Positions 60,279-64,000 of a DNA stretch of 64,000 bases are shown here, piece after piece (within the stretch, counting starts at the first letter, position 1; every line of letters begins with the position of its first letter). Position numbers and translations under genes: made by a program. Source of the stretch: Deefgea salmonis (GTDB lineage Bacteria > Pseudomonadota > Gammaproteobacteria > Burkholderiales > Chitinibacteraceae); the NCBI RefSeq assembly GCF_020531905.1, contig NZ_JAJAWG010000001.1:744001-808000 (forward strand), read 5' to 3'. Under the pieces are notes generated by a model. That model did not search any database. It saw nothing but the letters and a program-made list of their open reading frames with translations, and was not told where the DNA came from.

Positions 60279-61451
60279 TTAGGCCTGATGCTCTGCCATT
60301 TGCGCAATGAACTTATCAAACAAGTACGCCACATCGTGCGGGCCTGGGCTCGCTTCTGGGTGACCTTGGAATGAAAATGCTGGGGCATCGGTCATCTCAA
60401 TTCCTTGCACCGTACCATCAAATAATGAGCGATGCGTGATGCGCACGTTACCCGGCAAGCTGGTTTCATCCACTTGAAAGCCATGGTTCTGACTGGTGAT
60501 CATCACATGCTTGCTATCTAAGTCTTGCACCGGATGGTTGGCACCGTGATGGCCGAATTTCATTTTGCTGGTTTTACCGCCAGCAGCCAGACCCAGCAAC
60601 TGATGACCCAAACAGATCCCAAACAGAGGTACTTTTTTAGCCAACAACGTTTGAATCGCAGTAATTGCATAATCACATGGCTCAGGATCGCCAGGACCGT
60701 TCGACAGAAACACACCATCCGGATTGAGCGCCAACACGTCAGCAGCCGACGTTTGTGCTGGTACAACGGTCAATTTGCAACCGCGCTCGGCCAACATACG
60801 CAAAATATTGAACTTCACACCGTAATCGTAAGCGACCACATGAAAACGTGGATTCGATTGCACGGTATAACCAACACCTAATTGCCACTCGGCGGTTGTC
60901 CACTCAAAGGCTTTCTCGCACGAAACCACTTTGGCCAAGTCTTGACCGGCCATCGAACCAAACGATTTGGCTTTCGCGATGGCCGTAGCCTCGTCAATGT
61001 TTTCGCCCGTCATAATGCAGCCGGGCTGTGCACCTTTCTCACGCAAAATACGCGTTAACTTGCGGGTATCGATATCAGCAATAGCCACGACGTTGTTTTG
61101 CTTGAGATACTCCCCAAGGCTCATTGTCGCGCGAAAGTTAGAATACAGCAGAGGCAAATCACGAATAATCAAGCCTTCAGCAAAAACAGCGCGGCTTTCG
61201 GCGTCTTCGGGATTGACACCATAATTACCGACATGCGGATAAGTCAGCGTCACAATCTGCTTGGTATAAGAAGGATCGGTTAAGATTTCTTGATAACCCG
61301 TCATTGAGGTATTAAATACCACCTCACCAAGGGTTTCACCATCAGAACCAATAGAAATACCATGAAAAATAGTGCCATCGGCAAGGGCCAAAATGGCAGG
61401 GCTAGCGGCGGGCGTGGGAACTGTCGTAGACACGGGGCGGCTCCAGGGCAT
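60279..61451 (-). CDS. carA: carbamoyl-phosphate synthase small chain
   Basis: 390-residue glutaminase subunit. The N-terminal CPSase domain is followed by the class I amidotransferase with the nucleophile Cys in [13 protein letters not shown] and the His-Glu pair in [13 protein letters not shown]. Start ATG 61451 gives a 20-residue Pro/Thr-rich lead before [12 protein letters not shown]; the still longer frame to 61526 is unlikely. No typical arginine- or pyrimidine-dependent leader could be recognised. Confidence 0.97.
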   Translation of the reverse strand: MPWSRPVSTTVPTPAASPAILALADGTIFHGISIGSDGETLGEVVFNTSMTGYQEILTDPSYTKQIVTLTYPHVGNYGVNPEDAESRAVFAEGLIIRDLPLLYSNFRATMSLGEYLKQNNVVAIADIDTRKLTRILREKGAQPGCIMTGENIDEATAIAKAKSFGSMAGQDLAKVVSCEKAFEWTTAEWQLGVGYTVQSNPRFHVVAYDYGVKFNILRMLAERGCKLTVVPAQTSAADVLALNPDGVFLSNGPGDPEPCDYAITAIQTLLAKKVPLFGICLGHQLLGLAAGGKTSKMKFGHHGANHPVQDLDSKHVMITSQNHGFQVDETSLPGNVRITHRSLFDGTVQGIEMTDAPAFSFQGHPEASPGPHDVAYLFDKFIAQMAEHQA

Positions 61452-61596
61452 TGCGCCCAATAAGTCAAAATCGGTGGCGTAGGCGTAGAAAAACGGGATA
61501 AGGTTGCCCCACCCCGTTTCACACATACAAAATTGGCCGAATTCTACCCTAAAAACCCTTTCCCATCAATGCCAATCCGTACGCTAGCCACTTAAT

Positions 61597-62076
61597 TCAA
61601 AGTAAACTTTCAACTTGCGCCACCAAAGCGCCGACTTTTTGATACGGCGCAAATCGCCCAACCACACGCCCTTCTCGATCGACTAAAAACTTGGTGAAAT
61701 TCCAGTGAATCCGACCTAAACCCAAAAACCCAGCTTGCTGTTGCTTCAAGTAAGTAAACAAGGGTTCAGCCCGAGCACCATTCACCTCAATCTTGGCAAA
61801 CATCGGAAAATCGGCCGCAAAGCGCAATTGGCAAAACTGGGCAATCTCAGTGGCACTACCGGGCTCTTGGCCGCCAAACTGATTGCACGGAAAGCCCAGC
61901 ACCTGTAAACCGCGCTCACGATACTGCTGATAAAGCTGCTGCAAATCGGCGTATTGCGGCGTCAACCCACAGGCACTGGCCACATTCACAATCAGCAACA
62001 CTTGGCCACGAAAATCTGCCATCGGCTGCACTTGACCTGACAACGTTGTGACAGAAAAATCATAAATACTTTGCAT
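61597..62076 (-). CDS. glutathione peroxidase-family thiol peroxidase
   Basis: 159-residue thioredoxin-fold peroxidase. The peroxidatic Cys is in NVASACGLTPQ (Cys36, Cys not selenocysteine), Gln in GFPCNQFGGQEPG (whose Cys is the likely resolving residue) and Trp-Asn in IHWNFTKFLVD. It reduces hydroperoxides, probably with thioredoxin rather than glutathione, as most bacterial members do. BtuE-like. It lies upstream of carA on the same strand, 145 bases away, and divergent from the FIST gene. Confidence 0.93.
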   Translation of the reverse strand: MQSIYDFSVTTLSGQVQPMADFRGQVLLIVNVASACGLTPQYADLQQLYQQYRERGLQVLGFPCNQFGGQEPGSATEIAQFCQLRFAADFPMFAKIEVNGARAEPLFTYLKQQQAGFLGLGRIHWNFTKFLVDREGRVVGRFAPYQKVGALVAQVESLL

Positions 62077-62158
62077 GGCTTACTCGTTTATTCTGATTGC
62101 GTGTATTGTCGCCGGATTTAAACTCAGCCTCTACCCATATCGCCACCAAGGACCACCT

Positions 62159-63166
62159 ATGCACATCGCCAGTGGCTACGCTCACGGCCCACGGCCCACG
62201 CCGCAAGTGGCGATTGCCGCTGTGAGCGCTGCGATGGCGCGCGGCGGACTCAGCCAAGCCGGTTCAATTTATTTGTTTTTATCGATGCACTTTCAGCACG
62301 ATATCAGCAATTGCTTACGGGCGGTCACGCAAGTGACTGGCAGCTTTGATATTTTTGGTGCCAGTGCCGCCGGCGTATTTAGCGATCAAGATTGGTCGCT
62401 CGACGCCCCCGCTGCTGCCGCACTGGTGCTGCCCGCGCAAATGCAGCGCCCGAGCAGTAGCGATTATTTTTCACTGGCCGCGCCCAACGCCATCAATTCG
62501 CAATGGCTCAATCAAGGTGGTCGGCGCTTTGGCGGCATTGCCGGGGACGCCACTGGGCAAGGCGCTTACGCCATCTGGCAACAAGGCCGACCGCACACTG
62601 GATTTATCCAAACCCCGCTCACCCCTTGCGACATTATCGTCTCACAAGGCTTTCAAGCGCTCAGCCCGTTTTACACCATCACCGCCAGCAACGGCCTGAT
62701 GCTCGATCGTCTTGAGCAGCAACCCGCTTATCTCACGCTCAAACCTTGGCTCAAGCAATACCCGTTACACCATTTGATGGCCGGCCTGAACGACGGCACT
62801 CACACCACATGGATTCCGGTGATTGGGGTGGATGAGCACAAACAATCGGTGATGCTCGCGCATGCCGCACCAGCCGCGATGCAATTGTGTTGGGGGCACT
62901 TTGACAGCCCATCGGCCAGCCATGACCTAGGGCTGCAACTGATGCAACGCCTTGCGGGCAAACCACAACCCAAATGGGCCTTAGTTATTTCAGGACACCG
63001 CCGGGTGATTGCCGGCAATGGTTTACACGAGCCCGATTGGTCGGCGATTCGCAGCGCCTTACCGGGCGTACCGTTTGCTGGATTTTATGGCAATGGCCAG
63101 ATTGTACCGCTCGCCAAAAGCAATCAAATCGTTGACAATAGCGTGGTCATTGCACTTTTTGACTAA
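62159..63166 (+). CDS. FIST-domain protein
   Basis: 335 residues with the FIST N domain (starting near GYAHGPRPTPQVAIAAVSAAM and FDIFGASAAGVFSD) and a FIST C domain (LGLQLMQRLAGKPQPKWALVISGHRR... FAGFYGNGQIVPL). FIST proteins are predicted sensors of small ligands and often occur with signal transduction or chemotaxis genes; here it is a stand-alone protein without an output domain. ATG 62159 has AAGGA 6 bases ahead and was preferred to ATG 62075, which starts inside the divergent peroxidase gene's first codons. A 9-base tandem (CACGGCCCA twice) lies in codons 8-14. Confidence 0.85.
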   Translation: MHIASGYAHGPRPTPQVAIAAVSAAMARGGLSQAGSIYLFLSMHFQHDISNCLRAVTQVTGSFDIFGASAAGVFSDQDWSLDAPAAAALVLPAQMQRPSSSDYFSLAAPNAINSQWLNQGGRRFGGIAGDATGQGAYAIWQQGRPHTGFIQTPLTPCDIIVSQGFQALSPFYTITASNGLMLDRLEQQPAYLTLKPWLKQYPLHHLMAGLNDGTHTTWIPVIGVDEHKQSVMLAHAAPAAMQLCWGHFDSPSASHDLGLQLMQRLAGKPQPKWALVISGHRRVIAGNGLHEPDWSAIRSALPGVPFAGFYGNGQIVPLAKSNQIVDNSVVIALFD

Positions 63167-63294
63167 GCAAAATCCAACCCACAATGCAAAGCAGCATTGG
63201 GCCAAGCCAATTGGCCATCAGCGACCAGCCGTCAGTTAAGCCGTATCGCTAAGCCTGCTTTGCCATTGCAAACATAAAGACCCAGATCGACGCT

Positions 63295-63729
63295 ATGTTA
63301 TTTAATCCCAGCCGCGATGAAGCGCGCCGTTTTTTTATTCAAACCTGGCAAAAACACCGACAAAACCACGCACTCGCTGATTTAGAAGCCGTGCTGGTGG
63401 ATGTTTTGATGGCTCACCCGGAATACCACAGTTATTTAAGCGTTGATTATCTTGATCACGATTGGCCGCCCGAGCATGGCGACACCAATCCATTTTTACA
63501 TCTGAGCCTACATCTCGCGCTGGCCGAGCAACTCTCGATCGATCAACCGGCCGGTGTGCGCCAACTGTACCAACAACTGCATCAGCAACAAGGCGACGCG
63601 CATAAAGCGCTGCACATCATGCTCGACTGCCTCGCTGAAATGATCTGGCAAGCACAGCGCAATCAAACGCAGCCCGATCCTGCCATCTACCTTGCCGGCA
63701 TTCGCCGTCACCTTGGCTTATTCCAATAA
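63295..63729 (+). CDS. DUF1841 family protein
   Basis: 144-residue soluble protein, MLFNPSRDEARRFFIQTWQKHR..., with the family's NPFLHLSLHLALAEQLSIDQP block. DUF1841 proteins are confined mainly to beta- and gammaproteobacteria and have no known function. The gap of 128 bases after the FIST gene suggests an independent promoter; there is no strong ribosome binding site (AAGACCCAGATCGACGCT before the ATG). Confidence 0.88.
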   Translation: MLFNPSRDEARRFFIQTWQKHRQNHALADLEAVLVDVLMAHPEYHSYLSVDYLDHDWPPEHGDTNPFLHLSLHLALAEQLSIDQPAGVRQLYQQLHQQQGDAHKALHIMLDCLAEMIWQAQRNQTQPDPAIYLAGIRRHLGLFQ

Positions 63730-63833
63730 GCAGGTATATGTCTGCAAATTAATCCCATCATAAATCGCAGGCATATACCCACTCACCTCACATTGATTCC
63801 ACATTAATTCAGTCAGCACCGATCAAGGACTTC

Positions 63834-64000
63834 ATGCTCAATATCCCTCTCGTGGTTTTAGACTTTGAAACCACCGGCCTATCGCCAGCAATGGGCGCAC
63901 GTATTACCGAAGTGGCCGCACTGCGCGTGGTCAACGGCAAGGTGGTGGATAAATTAGTGTCGCTAGTCAATTGCGGCGTGCGCATTCCACGTGAGATCAC
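63834..64000 (+). CDS. DEDD-type 3'-5' exonuclease, cut by window edge
   Basis: The first 55 codons are visible: MLNIPLVVLDFETTGLSP gives the ExoI motif with the metal-binding Asp and Glu (DFET), and ITEVAALRVVNGKVVDK matches the epsilon/DnaQ-like fold. A GATCAAGGA stretch before the ATG is the ribosome binding site. Whether it is a short DnaQ-like nuclease or a longer helicase- or UvrC-fused protein cannot be told without the rest. Confidence 0.85.
   Translation, partial: MLNIPLVVLDFETTGLSPAMGARITEVAALRVVNGKVVDKLVSLVNCGVRIPREI

Noticed and set aside
62075-62158. An upstream start that would extend the FIST protein by 28 residues with a hydrophobic N terminus
   Set aside because: It starts within the divergent peroxidase start codon, has no ribosome binding site, and the downstream ATG at 62159 has a well-placed AAGGA.

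Overview
The window reads as chromosome of a betaproteobacterium, most likely of the order Neisseriales (Chromobacteriaceae/Chitinibacteraceae type). The reasons are the complete 14-subunit nuo operon followed by a DUF2818 gene, a DUF1841 protein, the housekeeping order carA-carB-greA-DUF4149-yhbY/rlmE-ftsH-folP-glmM, and thrS-infC-rpmI-rplT-pheS-pheT-ihfA-merR. The taxon is inferred from gene order and protein families, not from a search. There is no prophage, CRISPR array or intact insertion sequence.

Left part (1-3 kb): the C-terminally truncated (by the window edge) LytS/BtsS-type sensor kinase on the minus strand, a small FmdB-type zinc-ribbon protein and a class D (OXA-type) beta-lactamase with every catalytic motif present.

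3.2-18.6 kb: a full aryl polyene (APE) pigment cluster, all on the plus strand. Most genes overlap as ATGA or by a few bases, so it is one long translationally coupled operon. It holds a ketosynthase-like chain-length factor, a PlsC acyltransferase, two acyl carrier proteins, a small membrane protein, an adenylation enzyme fused to a hotdog dehydratase, a family-2 glycosyltransferase, an LpxL-type acyltransferase, a MIO aromatic ammonia-lyase, a thioesterase, a LolA-like carrier, an MMPL exporter, a DUF3261 lipoprotein, a ketosynthase, a second dehydratase, a ketoreductase and a last ketosynthase. Together they should make an aryl acid, load it on an ACP, extend and dehydrate it to a polyene, attach it to a lipid and move it to the outer membrane. 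A 263-bp MITE-like element with CTAG target duplications sits inside the operon between the second ACP and the membrane protein. A cluster of short tandem repeats within an inverted repeat precedes the last gene.

18.6-21 kb: a probable 34-codon gene on the minus strand with a good ribosome binding site and a perfect FNR/ANR-type palindrome upstream, then a secreted GDSL/SGNH lipoprotein hydrolase and a long gene-poor gap, ending with a tRNA-Pro(GGG) gene.

21-28.6 kb (minus): merR-like, ihfA, pheT, pheS, rplT, rpmI, infC and thrS, with infC apparently starting at ATA; then tRNA-Val(GAC). 28.7-44.7 kb (minus): DUF2818, nuoN to nuoA, secG and tpiA, which would be transcribed tpiA-secG-nuoA...N.

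45-50.6 kb (plus): pstS, a strong intercistronic stem-loop, pstC, pstA, pstB, a terminator and a methyl-accepting chemotaxis protein. 50.6-62 kb (mostly minus): glmM, folP, ftsH, rlmE, divergent yhbY, a DUF4149 membrane protein, greA, carB, carA and glutathione peroxidase. The window ends on the plus strand with a FIST-domain protein, a DUF1841 protein and the start of a DEDD-type 3'-5' exonuclease cut by the edge.

By eye, base composition is richer in G+C in the APE/FIST parts than in the nuo, phe and translation genes. The least explained features are the 34-codon gene with its FNR-like box, the MITE-like insertion, and the repeats before the last APE gene.
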